Positions 47,444 to 56,474 of a stretch of DNA of 64,000 nucleotides are shown here, piece by piece (positions within the stretch are counted from its first letter, which is position 1; each line of letters starts with the position of its first letter). The notes under the pieces are model-generated. The model saw only the letters and a list, made by a program, of their open reading frames with translations. It ran no database searches and was not told where the DNA came from. This DNA is from Neoroseomonas lacus. GTDB taxonomy: Bacteria; Pseudomonadota; Alphaproteobacteria; Acetobacterales; Acetobacteraceae. The translations under genes were made by a program, and so were the position numbers. The stretch lies in assembly GCF_014644535.1 (NCBI RefSeq), contig NZ_BMKW01000004.1, positions 355,822 to 419,821 of the forward strand, given 5' to 3'.

Positions 47444-48583
47444 TCATCCGTCGATACCCATCCCCAGCGCCATCCGCCCGGTCAGTTCCAGCTGCGGCAA
47501 TTCCTGCAGCGGATGGAAGCGCGCCCCCTGAACATCGCGGAAGGCGCGTTCCAGCCCCAGGTCGCGGTAGAAGGACGAACCCCCCACCAGTTCCATCGCG
47601 CGTTCCACCGTCGCGATCGCCGCCTCCGCCGTGAGGGTGTGGGCGATCGCCGCGCGGCTGGTGCGTTCCGGGCCGGGTGCATCGGTCTCAGCGATGGCGA
47701 TCATGCGGTCGAGACCCATCTCCGCTTGCATGAAGGCGTTCTCCATGCGCCCCGCCGCGATGGTCAGCGCCGCGGTCTTCGGCTTGACCCGCGCGATCTC
47801 CAGTGCGTGGTTCCGTGCGCCCTCGGCCACGCCGACATAGGCCGCATAGACCAGCGGAAAGGCGAGCGCGAAGATGTGGTGGAACAGCATGTGCCATTGG
47901 CCTGGCGGGCGCCGCGCGACGATCGCCGCGTCAGGTACGAAGACGCCCTCCAGCGCCACGTCATGGGACCCCGTTCCACGCATCCCCAGCACGCGCCAGG
48001 TGTCGAGCCGCCGCACGCCTTCCGCCCTGAAGGGCACGGCGAAGTGCAGCACGGTCGGGCCGGCCTGCGGGTCGTCATGGATGGCGCTGGTCACCAGCAG
48101 GTCGCCCATCTGGCAGCCGCTCGAGAACACCTTCTTCGCAGTGACGCGGAAGCCGCCATCGACTTTCTCGGCGCGCCCATTGCTCGGCAGCCAATCGGAC
48201 CCGCCGCTGCTGATCAACACCAGGTCTTCCGCGGCGACGCGCTTCAGCAGGCCCTCGACCGGTGCCTTCTCGTGCCGCCAGCGCCACGCAGGTACGGCGA
48301 CCAGATGCGAATGCATCGAGAAGGCAAGGGCGGTCGATCCGCAAATCGTGCCGAGGCGACGGATCGCCTGGCAGATGTCGCGGTAGTCAGCACCGAGCCC
48401 GCCCAGCTCCGCCGGCACGAGCGCCTTGAAGAAGCCCGCCGCCTTCAGGGCCCGGAAGCCCTCCTCAACGAAGGTGTCCTCCTCGTCATGGCGCGCCGTG
48501 GTGGCGGCGATCTCGCGTCCAATTGCATCGGCGGCGGCAATCCAGTCGATCGTCAGGTGATCGGTGACCTGTGTGTCCGGCAT
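47444..48583 (-). CDS. Acyl-CoA dehydrogenase-like flavoprotein
   Basis: A 379-residue protein of the acyl-CoA dehydrogenase superfamily: GFFKALVPAELGGLGADYRDICQAIRRLG, then FSSGCQMGDLLVTSA and GMRGTGSHDVALEGVFVPD. The C-terminus FRDVQGARFHPLQELPQLELTGRMALG lacks the TYEGT catalytic-Glu motif, so it may be an FMN/FAD monooxygenase of the DszC/SfnB kind rather than a true dehydrogenase. The ATG at 48583 has GGGAGAG six bases upstream. It is divergent from an HxlR regulator that may control it. Confidence 0.85.
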   Translation of the reverse strand: MPDTQVTDHLTIDWIAAADAIGREIAATTARHDEEDTFVEEGFRALKAAGFFKALVPAELGGLGADYRDICQAIRRLGTICGSTALAFSMHSHLVAVPAWRWRHEKAPVEGLLKRVAAEDLVLISSGGSDWLPSNGRAEKVDGGFRVTAKKVFSSGCQMGDLLVTSAIHDDPQAGPTVLHFAVPFRAEGVRRLDTWRVLGMRGTGSHDVALEGVFVPDAAIVARRPPGQWHMLFHHIFALAFPLVYAAYVGVAEGARNHALEIARVKPKTAALTIAAGRMENAFMQAEMGLDRMIAIAETDAPGPERTSRAAIAHTLTAEAAIATVERAMELVGGSSFYRDLGLERAFRDVQGARFHPLQELPQLELTGRMALGMGIDG

Positions 48584-48699
48584 GCTGCTCTCCCATCAGG
48601 GGCGTTGTGGTGGCGCTGACCCTGGCGTTTCGCGAAGCCAAGCTTCAAGGCCAGAAAATGGACTTGATTTCATCTTCGTAACCGAAGGATGGTGCTGCT

Positions 48700-49419
48700 A
48701 TGCCGGGATATGGACAATTCTGTCCGGTGGCGAAGACCTGCGAACTGTTCGCCGAACGCTGGACACCATTGATCGTCCGCGAGCTCTGTTGCGGGCCGGC
48801 GCAGTTCAACGATCTACGCCGCCGTCTGCCGCTGATGTCGAAGACGCTGCTCGCACAGCGGCTGCGCGACCTTGAGCGTCATGGCGTGATCTCGATCACG
48901 ACAAAGGCGAACGGTCCCGGCAATGTCTATGCGCTGACATCGGCGGGGGAGGATTTCCGTCCGATCATCGAGGCGCTGAGCCTGTGGGGCCAGCGCCACA
49001 CGCAATCCATCCTGCGTCCTGAGGATTTCGACCCGCACTTCCTGCTGATGAGCATGAGCGGGCAGATCCCGCGTTCGGCCTTCCCCGCCGGGCGCTTCGT
49101 CATCCGCTTCGATTTCCGCAACATCCCCGCCGCGCGCACGGCGCAGCGCAGCTGGTGGTTCGTCTTCATGCATCCGCATATCGACCTGTGTATGAAGGAC
49201 CCCGGTCATCCGGTGGATGCGGTGATCGCTGCGGATCTCGAAACCTTCACGCGGGTCTGGATGGGCTATCTCGGCCTGACCGACGAGACGGCACGGCACG
49301 GCATCGTCTTCGACGGCGAGCCATCGGCGACCGAGCGCGCCAAGGCGCTGCTCGGCCTGTTCGACCGGGTGCGCGAGCGGCGGCTCGTCTACGGGCCACC
49401 CGGCATGCTGGACGCGTGA
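48700..49419 (+). CDS. HxlR family winged-helix transcriptional regulator
   Basis: A 239-residue protein. The N-terminal HxlR domain (about 1-110) has CPVAKTCELFAERWTPLIVRELCCGPAQFNDLRRRLPLMSKTLLAQRLRDLERHGVI. The C-terminal 120 residues are a separate domain with FDFRNIPAARTAQRSWWFVF and VDAVIAADLETFTRVWMGYL, reminiscent of SCP2-like lipid-binding domains. Two Cys near the N-terminus (8 and 14) could sense redox or an electrophile. It is divergent from the acyl-CoA dehydrogenase-like gene. Confidence 0.88.
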   Translation: MPGYGQFCPVAKTCELFAERWTPLIVRELCCGPAQFNDLRRRLPLMSKTLLAQRLRDLERHGVISITTKANGPGNVYALTSAGEDFRPIIEALSLWGQRHTQSILRPEDFDPHFLLMSMSGQIPRSAFPAGRFVIRFDFRNIPAARTAQRSWWFVFMHPHIDLCMKDPGHPVDAVIAADLETFTRVWMGYLGLTDETARHGIVFDGEPSATERAKALLGLFDRVRERRLVYGPPGMLDA

Positions 49420-49424
49420 CACCT

Positions 49425-49444
49425 GCGGGGGGCAAACCCCCCGC
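49425..49444. terminator. Hairpin after the HxlR regulator
   Basis: GCGGGGGG (49425-49432) and CCCCCCGC (49437-49444) form a perfect 8-bp stem with CAAA loop, six bases after the HxlR stop. No T-run follows. Confidence 0.5.
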
Positions 49445-49480
49445 CAATCCGCATTCTGGTGTCCGAGATACCCCTTGGAA

Positions 49481-49504
49481 GGCGGCGGCAACGGCGCCGC
49501 CGCC
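49481..49504 (-). terminator. Hairpin after the RTX gene
   Basis: GGCGGCGGC (49481-49489) and GCCGCCGCC (49496-49504) form a 9-bp stem with a six-base loop, 16 bases past the stop of the minus-strand RTX gene. It is probably its terminator, but there is no clear T-run. Confidence 0.45.
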
Positions 49505-49520
49505 CTCGACGGCCGTTCCT

Positions 49521-51020
49521 TCAGAAGAAGGTGTCGCCGGTCACCCCGTCAAACACATGCCAGCCGAAGCCGATCTTGATATCGGCGCCGCTCTGGATGC
49601 CGACATTGATCTGCTCGATCGGCGTGCCGTTGTCCCATTCGACAACCAGGCTGGCGTCGCCATCGTGCCGGGCCGCCATGTCCTTGTAGATGACCAGCGC
49701 GCCGCTGTCCCCGGCCGAGCCGTAGATGTCGGCGACGAGGTTGTTGCCGAGGCCGGAGACATCGATCTGGTCGTGAATCGCGCCGGTGACGTCGAAGTAG
49801 GAGATCTTGTCCCACTCCGGTCCATTGTCATGCTCATGGAGCGACGTCCACCTGAACACGTCGGGGTTGAAATCATTCCCGTTCAGCACGGTGTCGTTGT
49901 CACCGTCCGAGAGAAGGACGTTGTCGGCTCCCGCGCGGTCGTAGATCGTGTCCTGCCCGGCGCCAGGGTCGATCGTATCGTCGCCGGTTCCGGCGTCGAT
50001 GGTGTCGTTGCCATCGCCCGCCGTCACGACGTCATTGCCGGCGCCGGCATTGACCAAGTCGTTGCCGCTGCCGGAACTGACGGTGTCGTCGCCGTCGGCG
50101 GCATAGATGGTATCGGCGCCGCTGCCGGTGGTAAGCGCATCGTTGCCGGTCATGCCGTACACGAGGTTGTTGCCGTCGCCAGCATTGACGACGTCGTCGT
50201 CGCTGTTCGAGTTGATGGTGTCGTTGCCGGCACCGGTGGTGATGGTGTCGTTGCCGGTCACGCTGTTGATGTTGTTGTTGCCGTCGCCGGCGGAGATGAG
50301 ATCGTTGCCGGCACCGCCGTTGACGAAGTCATTGCCGCTGCCGGAGGTGATCGCATCGTTCCCGTCGCCGCCCAGGATGCTGTTGGCGCCGTCGCCTGCG
50401 TTGACGACGTCATTGTCCGAACCGGCATTGACGGTGTCATTGCCGCTCCCAGTCGTAATGGTGTCGAGGCCGGTACCGCCGACAACGTCGTTGTTGCCTC
50501 CACCGGCATCGATGAGGTCGTTGCCGCTGCCGCCATCGACCTTGTCGTTCCCGCCATTGGCGAAGATGGTGTCGTTTCCGGCCTCGCCCATCACCACGTT
50601 GTTGCCACCGCCGGCACTGATCCAATCATTGCCGTTGCCACCCAACATGGTGTCGTTGCCGCCATTCGCGGTGAGCCTGTCGTTTCCGTCGAAGCCATTC
50701 AGGTAGTTGAAGCCGCTGCCACCGACCAAGACGTCGTTGTTGCGACCGCCCTCCAACCAATCGTCGCCATTGCCGCCATTGGCAATGATCTTCGAGAGCA
50801 GGGCATTGCCGCCGATCACGGAGTCATTGCCGTCGTAGCCGTTGATATCGATCCGGCGGAAGAAGCCGAGGCCGCCCGCCAGCAGATCCACGTCCTGCGG
50901 CAGGACGGGATCGACTTCGGTAGCCTGAATGATGTTGTCACTCAGGTTGACGATGTCATTTCCAGCTGTTCCGGTCAGAGTGAAACGCGTGCTGCTTTCT
51001 GCGTCAAAACTGTATGCCAT
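49521..51020 (-). CDS. RTX (hemolysin-type Ca2+-binding repeat) protein
   Basis: A 499-residue protein. A short N-terminus (MAYSFDAESSTRFTLTGTAGNDIVNLSDN) is followed from about 60 to 370 by roughly 30 tandem nonapeptides of the GGxGNDxI type, forming a Ca2+-dependent parallel beta-roll. A C-terminal domain of about 120 residues ends in GDTFF, with no Cys. There is no N-terminal signal peptide, as expected for type I secretion using a C-terminal signal. No secretion genes lie nearby. The ATG at 51020 has GGGAG nine bases upstream. A surface, adhesive or biofilm role is inferred from the family. Confidence 0.9.
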   Translation of the reverse strand: MAYSFDAESSTRFTLTGTAGNDIVNLSDNIIQATEVDPVLPQDVDLLAGGLGFFRRIDINGYDGNDSVIGGNALLSKIIANGGNGDDWLEGGRNNDVLVGGSGFNYLNGFDGNDRLTANGGNDTMLGGNGNDWISAGGGNNVVMGEAGNDTIFANGGNDKVDGGSGNDLIDAGGGNNDVVGGTGLDTITTGSGNDTVNAGSDNDVVNAGDGANSILGGDGNDAITSGSGNDFVNGGAGNDLISAGDGNNNINSVTGNDTITTGAGNDTINSNSDDDVVNAGDGNNLVYGMTGNDALTTGSGADTIYAADGDDTVSSGSGNDLVNAGAGNDVVTAGDGNDTIDAGTGDDTIDPGAGQDTIYDRAGADNVLLSDGDNDTVLNGNDFNPDVFRWTSLHEHDNGPEWDKISYFDVTGAIHDQIDVSGLGNNLVADIYGSAGDSGALVIYKDMAARHDGDASLVVEWDNGTPIEQINVGIQSGADIKIGFGWHVFDGVTGDTFF

Positions 51021-51657
51021 GGTGGCGATCTCCCGTTTTCGTTGAGCGACAGTTCACCAAAATACTGGGCATGACTAAGAGCTTCCGGTTTTTGCCGGCG
51101 AATACAGAGAATAACATTCGATGCTCTAGATCCGGCGACCAATCCCGGAAGCTTATCAACCCAGTCGGATTATCTACTTCGACGTAATGCGTAGAAACAA
51201 TAGCTATCATCAGCATATTTGGCATGAAAGCGGGTTGATTGGGCGTCTTATTAGTCGGCCGCAAATATCTGAAATGTCTAAATGCATATCGCCGCATAAA
51301 CGAAATTGCAGAAGAATTAAGCGCATATAAGCGCCATAGTTGATAAAATCTGTCCGTGTTGGCGAATAGAGCTATATATCTTCAACTGAATAAGAAACTT
51401 CACGGAAGTTTGATATTATTTTTCGTCTTCAGGTTGATTATTGCAAGAACATTCCCATCAAACGGAAATTGAATCCGCATTCATCGTCAAATAATCTTGA
51501 TTTCTATCAAGAAACGGAATGCGGCTGACTGGCAACAATTCAGGTAATGGCGTTGTTGCGGGCCGCATGCACCCGACCGCCGCGCCGGGCGTGGCGGTGC
51601 TCTGCCCTCACCCTCACCCTCACGCGCGGCATCGGCGGATGGCTTTTGGGTCGCCGC
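51021..51657. other. A/T-rich intergenic region upstream of the RTX gene
   Basis: From about 51060 to 51540 the sequence is strikingly A/T-rich compared with everything else in the window, with many TATAT, AATAAT and TTGATT stretches. It should contain the RTX promoter (minus strand). A 97-codon minus-strand frame at 51004-51297 has no recognisable features and overlaps the RTX start, so it is not called. 51550-51657 returns to normal composition near the permease 3' end. Confidence 0.7.
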
Positions 51658-52944
51658 CTATAGCAGCGCGAATTTGACGGACGACAGCCCGGCGATCAGC
51701 CACACCGCCCCATGCACCTCGCCCGGCCGCCCGGCCAGCGTCTTCACCCCCGCATAGGTGATGAAGCCGAGCCCGATCCCTGTCGCGATCGAGAAGGTGA
51801 AGGGCATCGCCAGCGCGGTGACGATCGCCGGCAGGTATTCGGTGGTGTCCGCCCAATCGAGTTCCTGAAGCGACTTCGCCATCAGGCAGGCGACGAAGAC
51901 CAGCGCCGGCGCCGTCGCGAAGCTGGGGATCGACGTCGCCAGCGGTGCCAGGAACAGCGCCAGCAGGAACAGCACGCCGACAGTCACCGCGGTCAGCCCG
52001 GTGCGCCCGCCCGCCTGGATGCCGGCGGCGCTTTCGATGTAGCTGACGGTGGTCGAGGTGCCGAGCACCGCGCCCATCATCGCCCCGGCCGAATCCGCCA
52101 CCAGCGCCCGACCGAGGTTCGGCACCGTGCCATCCTTCCGCATCAGCCCCGCGCGATGCACCGTGCCGATCAGCGTGCCGGTGTTGTCGAGCAGATCGAC
52201 GATGAAGAAGGTGAAGACGATCCCGGTGATGCCGAGCCCGATGGCCCCGGCGATGTCCAGCTGCATGAAGGTCGGCGCCAGCGGGGGTGGCATGGAGGCG
52301 ATGCCGTGGAAGGTGGTCAGCCCAAAGGGAATGCCGGCCAGCGCGGTGAGGATGATGCCGATGACGATTGAGCCCGTCACGTTGCGCGCCGACAGCCCGG
52401 CGATCACCAGGAAGCCGGCGCAGGCGAGCAGCGTCCCGGTCTGCGTGATCGGCCCGAGGCTCAGCAGCGTCGCCGGATGCGCCACCACCAGCCCCATGCC
52501 GCGCAGCCCGATCAGCCCGAGGAAGAAGCCGATCCCGGCCGCGATGCCGAATTTCAGCGACAGCGGAATGCCGTTCACCAGCCATTCGCGGATGCGGAAG
52601 ATGGAGACGGCGAAGAACAGCAGCCCCGATAGGAACACCGCCCCCAGCGCGACCTGCCACGGCACGCCCATCCCCTGCACGACGGCGAAGGCGAAATACG
52701 CGTTCAGCCCCATCCCGGGTGCCAGCGCGATCGGGAAATTCGCGATCACCCCCATCAGCATCGAGCCGATCGCCGCGGCGAGGCAGGTGGCGACGAAGGC
52801 CGCCCCGGCATCGATGCCCGCGGCGGCCATGATCGACGGGTTGACCACGATCACATAGGCCATGGTCAGGAAGGTGGAGAGGCCGGCGAGGATCTCGGTG
52901 CGCGGATCGGTGCCGCGCTCGCTCAGCCGAAACAGACGCTCCAT
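51658..52944 (-). CDS. NCS2 family (AzgA-like) purine permease
   Basis: A 428-residue polytopic membrane protein with about 12 hydrophobic segments. GLSTFLTMAYVIVVNPSIMAAAG near the N-terminus, GMGLNAYFAF and ADSAGAMMGAVLGTSTTVSYIESAAGIQAGGRTGL are the AzgA-branch motifs. It is a proton symporter for adenine, guanine or hypoxanthine by family. The ATG at 52944 has GGAG nine bases upstream; a longer frame to 52992 is less likely. Confidence 0.9.
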   Translation of the reverse strand: MERLFRLSERGTDPRTEILAGLSTFLTMAYVIVVNPSIMAAAGIDAGAAFVATCLAAAIGSMLMGVIANFPIALAPGMGLNAYFAFAVVQGMGVPWQVALGAVFLSGLLFFAVSIFRIREWLVNGIPLSLKFGIAAGIGFFLGLIGLRGMGLVVAHPATLLSLGPITQTGTLLACAGFLVIAGLSARNVTGSIVIGIILTALAGIPFGLTTFHGIASMPPPLAPTFMQLDIAGAIGLGITGIVFTFFIVDLLDNTGTLIGTVHRAGLMRKDGTVPNLGRALVADSAGAMMGAVLGTSTTVSYIESAAGIQAGGRTGLTAVTVGVLFLLALFLAPLATSIPSFATAPALVFVACLMAKSLQELDWADTTEYLPAIVTALAMPFTFSIATGIGLGFITYAGVKTLAGRPGEVHGAVWLIAGLSSVKFALL

Positions 52945-53049
52945 GCGGTGCACTCCGGGGACTCGTGTTGCATCAAGGCTACGCCATGCCATGCACGCAA
53001 ATCCCGCGCCGCCGCAGCCGGGCCATCCGCCGGCCCGGCGGTTGGTGCG

Positions 53050-53430
53050 TCAGTGTTGCATCTGCGCCGCGCCGAGGGCGGCGATGCGCAGCGCCAGTGC
53101 CTGCGCCCAATGGTCATGCGCCTGCTGCAGGCTGATGCCGATCGCCTCCGGCACCGCCGCCGCCTCGACGCCGAGGAACCAGCCCGCCGGCATGTCGAGC
53201 GCTGCGCCGAGGCTGAGCGCGAGGCGCAAGGTCAGCGGCTCCAGCCCCAGTTCGAGCCGGGCCATGCGCCGCTGGGTGATGCCGACGCGCCGGGCCAGCT
53301 GCGTCGCCGTCAGGCCGAGCCGGCGGCGCCGATGGTGCAGCGCCGCGCCCACCTGGCCGTCGAATTCGAACTCCGCCGGGGCCGGGCCCTCGGCGCCATC
53401 GGTGGCGGCGGCCTGCATGTGTTGAGACAT
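53050..53430 (-). CDS. XRE-type helix-turn-helix regulator
   Basis: A 126-residue protein with a helix-turn-helix at about 29-85 (QVGAALHHRRRRLGLTATQLARRVGITQRRMARLELGLEPLTLRLALSLGAALD). The flanks are Ala-rich. The ATG at 53430 has GAGGAC about nine bases upstream. It sits 105 bp upstream of the purine permease in the same direction, so it may regulate that gene, itself or the divergent aminotransferase; none is shown. Confidence 0.8.
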   Translation of the reverse strand: MSQHMQAAATDGAEGPAPAEFEFDGQVGAALHHRRRRLGLTATQLARRVGITQRRMARLELGLEPLTLRLALSLGAALDMPAGWFLGVEAAAVPEAIGISLQQAHDHWAQALALRIAALGAAQMQH

Positions 53431-53686
53431 TTTGTCGTCCTCATGGCTTTGCGTGCCGGCGGGTTCCCCGGGGGCCACCTCGTATCGAGGTTGGCGACCC
53501 GGCCGGTCCCGCCGGCGACGCAAGGACTGAGGCCGATTCGGCTAATGAAAAGTAAAAAACCGCCACATCTGGGGAAAATCGCCGGCAAGGCCACGACATG
53601 TAGAGGGCCGAGGCCGGCATCCGGCGCGTTGGCCGCGGCGTGTTGCTGTTCTAGGTTCGCCGCTGCCCCGTCCAAGGAAACCCGAC

Positions 53687-54841
53687 ATGCTCGCCTCCCA
53701 GCGCCACCTGTTCGATATCCCGCGCGATGTCGCCTACCTCAATGCCGCGGCGTGGTCGCCGCTGCCGCTGGCGGTGCAGCAGGCCGGGCGCGAGGGCGTC
53801 GCCCTCAAGGGCCACCCCTGGGAACTCGACCTGGCCCTGCCGGGCCAGCGCATCGAGCGCTGCCGCGCCGCCGCCGCCGCGCTGATCGGCGCCGCCGCCG
53901 ATGACGTCGCGATCATCCCCTCGGTCTCCTACGGCGTCGCCGTCGCCGGCAAGATCTTCGCGCCCCCCGCCGGCGCCCGGGTGCTGGTCTTCGAGGACGA
54001 TCATTCCTCCCCGGTGCTGGAATGGATGCAGCGCGCCCCCGCCCAGGGCTTCACGGTCGACACGGTCAGGCGCCCCGCCGATGGCGACTGGACCGCGGCG
54101 GTCGAGGAAGCGATCGCGCGGCCCGGCGCGCCGGTCTCGATCGCCTCCATCTCAAACCTGCATTGGGCCGATGGCGCGCTGCTCGACATGGACCGCATCA
54201 GCGCGGCGCTGAAGGCGAAGGGCGCCGCGCTCCTGATCGACGCGACGCATGGCGCCGGCATGATGGACCTCGACGTGAAGCGCATCGACCCGGATTTCCT
54301 GATTTTCCCGACCTACAAATGGGTGCTCGGCCCCTATGGCCGCGCCTTCATCTACATCGCCAAGCGCCATCAGGACGGCGTGCCGCTCGAACAGACCGGC
54401 TTCGGCCGCCGCGGCGTCACCAATGACCGCACGCCCTACCTGTCCGACCTGTCCTACGCACCGACCGCGCGGCGCTTCGACATGGGCGAGCGCGACCATT
54501 TCGTCGGCATCGAGATGTCCACCGTGGCGCTGGAACTGATGGCCTCCTGGGGCCACCAGGCAATCGGCGAACGCTGCGCGATGCTCACGGCGCGGCTGGA
54601 GGATGGCCTCGGCGCGGCCGGCGCCATCCTGCCGAAGCGCTCGCTGCGCGCGCCGCATCTGCTCTGCGTGAGTTTCCCTCACGGCATGCCGGCCGGCTTC
54701 ATCGAGACGCTGGCGGCGCAAAAGGCCTTCGCGGCGCCGCGCCTCGGCCGGCTGCGCATCAGCCCGCATGTCTACAATGACGAGGAGGATGTCGACCGCT
54801 TCGTCGCGGCCTATGCGCGGCTTGCCAGGAAAGCAGCCTGA
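53687..54841 (+). CDS. Class V aminotransferase / cysteine desulfurase-fold PLP enzyme
   Basis: A 384-residue PLP enzyme. The Schiff-base Lys is at about 211 in FPTYKWVLGPYGRAF, and LLIDATHGAGMMDLDV holds the PLP-contacting Asp at about 185. The fold matches the isopenicillin-N-epimerase / kynureninase-like group of class V enzymes. No catalytic Cys of desulfurases is present, so transamination, racemisation or beta-elimination are possible. It is divergent from the XRE gene. Confidence 0.88.
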   Translation: MLASQRHLFDIPRDVAYLNAAAWSPLPLAVQQAGREGVALKGHPWELDLALPGQRIERCRAAAAALIGAAADDVAIIPSVSYGVAVAGKIFAPPAGARVLVFEDDHSSPVLEWMQRAPAQGFTVDTVRRPADGDWTAAVEEAIARPGAPVSIASISNLHWADGALLDMDRISAALKAKGAALLIDATHGAGMMDLDVKRIDPDFLIFPTYKWVLGPYGRAFIYIAKRHQDGVPLEQTGFGRRGVTNDRTPYLSDLSYAPTARRFDMGERDHFVGIEMSTVALELMASWGHQAIGERCAMLTARLEDGLGAAGAILPKRSLRAPHLLCVSFPHGMPAGFIETLAAQKAFAAPRLGRLRISPHVYNDEEDVDRFVAAYARLARKAA

Positions 54842-55038
54842 GGCGGCGGTCCGCGCCGCGGCAGTTGCGGGGACCACGACCATGTGGCGCCTGCCGCCGG
54901 CCGCATGGTCACGACTGAGCGGATGAGGTGAATCAAGCCGCTCGGCGAAGGGTCCGCCTAGCATGACAGGCGTTGTCCGGGAGGCACGCCATGGACCCGC
55001 CGGTGTTTCCCTGCCCTTCGCCTCGATGGGAGGCCTAA

Positions 55039-55266
55039 TTGGCCCGCCACCCTGCGGGCCGCGCGATGGCGATCATTGCCCTCATCGGTGCGCTGGTCAG
55101 TCTGGATGGCTGCGAGATGGCAGCCAGCGACGCCGCCCTGCCGAAAGATGTAGCCGGCGGCCGCGTCGAGGCGGCCTGCCAGGGCATTGGCGGGCGATAC
55201 ATCGCGAATGCCGACACTGCGCGAACCTTCGGGCCGGTCACCGTGGTGCGGCCCGGCGCCGGTTGA
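55039..55266 (+). CDS. Small putative lipoprotein
   Basis: A 75-residue protein with a basic N-terminus and a hydrophobic stretch ending in LDGC (Cys about 25), an imperfect lipobox. The mature part DAALPKDVAGGRVEAACQGIGGRYIANADTARTFGP is small and polar. The TTG start is supported by GGGAGG five bases upstream; the ATG at 55066 is the alternative. No family is recognised. Confidence 0.5.
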   Translation: MARHPAGRAMAIIALIGALVSLDGCEMAASDAALPKDVAGGRVEAACQGIGGRYIANADTARTFGPVTVVRPGAG

Positions 55267-55290
55267 TGCGAGCGATCCCAAGGACCAGCG

Positions 55291-55680
55291 GTGTCCATGT
55301 TCTACCATATCGCACCGGTCATCGCCTGGTCTCGCGAGGGCCGCATGCCTACGCCGTCGGAACGCGCCCACACCTACTTCCTCGTCGCTGCCGGCGCCGA
55401 TCCGCCGCTGTCGCCCACGGAAGCGCCGCCGCATATCGACGAGCTTCGTGCGATGCTCGAAGTTGATCTGCGCGACGGCTTGGCGGGTGGCGCTGGTTCG
55501 AACGACCGTCCGAGACTGCTCGGATGGGAGCATGGTCCGCGCTTCCGGACGATCCATGCGGAGCTTGGCGCCACGCCGCAGGAAACGAACTGTGTGCCGA
55601 CGCAGGTCATCTATGAGGAATGGGGAAACCCAACCTTCCCAGCGGGTACGACGCTGCGGCTCACCTCGAATGTCCGCTAA
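55291..55680 (+). CDS. Hypothetical protein
   Basis: A 129-residue soluble protein: MSMFYHIAPVIAWSREGRM, an acidic middle with PPHIDELRAMLEVDLRDGL, and a C-terminal ETNCVPTQVIYEEWGNPTFPAGTTLRL segment. A GTG at 55291 or the ATG at 55297 could start it. Third-position GC is high through most of the frame, in favour of a real gene. It follows the small lipoprotein by 24 bp. Function unknown. Confidence 0.5.
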   Translation: MSMFYHIAPVIAWSREGRMPTPSERAHTYFLVAAGADPPLSPTEAPPHIDELRAMLEVDLRDGLAGGAGSNDRPRLLGWEHGPRFRTIHAELGATPQETNCVPTQVIYEEWGNPTFPAGTTLRLTSNVR

Positions 55681-55943
55681 TGCCGGGCGCCGGCCGATAG
55701 CGGTATCGTGGCATTCGCATTTCTACGCGCCAGTGAGCGGCGCATGGCAGATGATGCTGAAGCCGACCCCCGCAGCGATGAGTGGAATGCGCTCATTGAA
55801 CGCTTCTTCGCGTCGCTCCGCTTCGGTCCCGCGCCGAACACCGGCAGGCGCCGGCCTTGACGGCCCGGGAGAACGCATCGCCTGCGCTTCGAGCATCGGC
55901 GCGCCCAGCGTCCCGATAGAACGGCCGCGCCGACGGCGCGTCA

Positions 55944-56474
55944 TCACCGCCCGAAGGTCAGCGACCGCGTCGGCACGAGCCTGTCGCCATTGGCATGGTC
56001 GAGCACGCGCAACCGGCCCTGCAGGAAGGCATCCATCGTCGCCACCTGCAGGTCAAGGTCGGACGCCGCCTTCGAGCGCGTGCCGATCTCCAGGCCTACG
56101 GCGTTGTTGAACAGGTCCATCTGCGAGGCGGGCGAGCCCCAGGCGGCGTTCATCTCATGCGCCACCAGCACTTCGAGTGCGTCGGTGTAGCCGAGGTCCC
56201 GCGCCAGCATCGAGGCCAGGAAGCAGTGCCGCAGCGCATCGGCCGGGCCTTCGTTGCGCGAGGCGAGCGCCACGGCATTCGCGTCATCCGCCGTAAGATC
56301 GTCGGTGAAGGCGAAGGAGACGGCGCGCGACCAGCGCGTCGCTTCCTCCTTGGCCGCCAGCAGCTTGGGGAGCGAGGTGGCCTTGCTGAGGATGGTCCCG
56401 GCCTCGGCCAGGTTGCTGCCCTGCGATCCGAGCGCTTCGTTCGCGAGGGCGGCGAGGTCGTCCATGAAGGACAT
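55944..56474 (-). CDS. DUF6973-like protein of unknown function
   Basis: A 176-residue protein. The segment ADALRHCFLASMLARDLGYTDALEVLVAHEMNAAWGSPASQMDLFNNAVGLEIG has the RH...AHE...MDLxNNAVG layout of the DUF6973 family (identified from memory). Its conserved His and Glu suggest a possible metal site. ATG 56474 is chosen because GGAG lies seven bases upstream. No operon partner is seen. Confidence 0.7.
   Translation of the reverse strand: MSFMDDLAALANEALGSQGSNLAEAGTILSKATSLPKLLAAKEEATRWSRAVSFAFTDDLTADDANAVALASRNEGPADALRHCFLASMLARDLGYTDALEVLVAHEMNAAWGSPASQMDLFNNAVGLEIGTRSKAASDLDLQVATMDAFLQGRLRVLDHANGDRLVPTRSLTFGR

Noticed and set aside
49155..51074. A 639-codon plus-strand open frame antisense to the RTX gene
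   Set aside because: Its repetitive Val/Ile/Ala/Asp translation mirrors the RTX nonapeptide codons on the other strand, and it also overlaps the HxlR gene. The RTX reading is family-consistent.
51004..51297. A 97-codon minus-strand frame in the A/T-rich region upstream of RTX
   Set aside because: It overlaps the RTX start, has no ribosome binding site and no recognisable sequence.
55708..55860. A 50-codon plus-strand frame ending EWNALIERFFASLRFGPAPNTGRRRP
   Set aside because: Protein-like and in frame with the preceding gene's stop, but without a convincing start site; may be a tail separated by a stop or chance.
55723..55947. A 74-codon minus-strand frame overlapping the stop of the DUF6973-like gene (ATGATGA)
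   Set aside because: Arg-rich low-complexity translation, no motif; the overlap alone is not enough.
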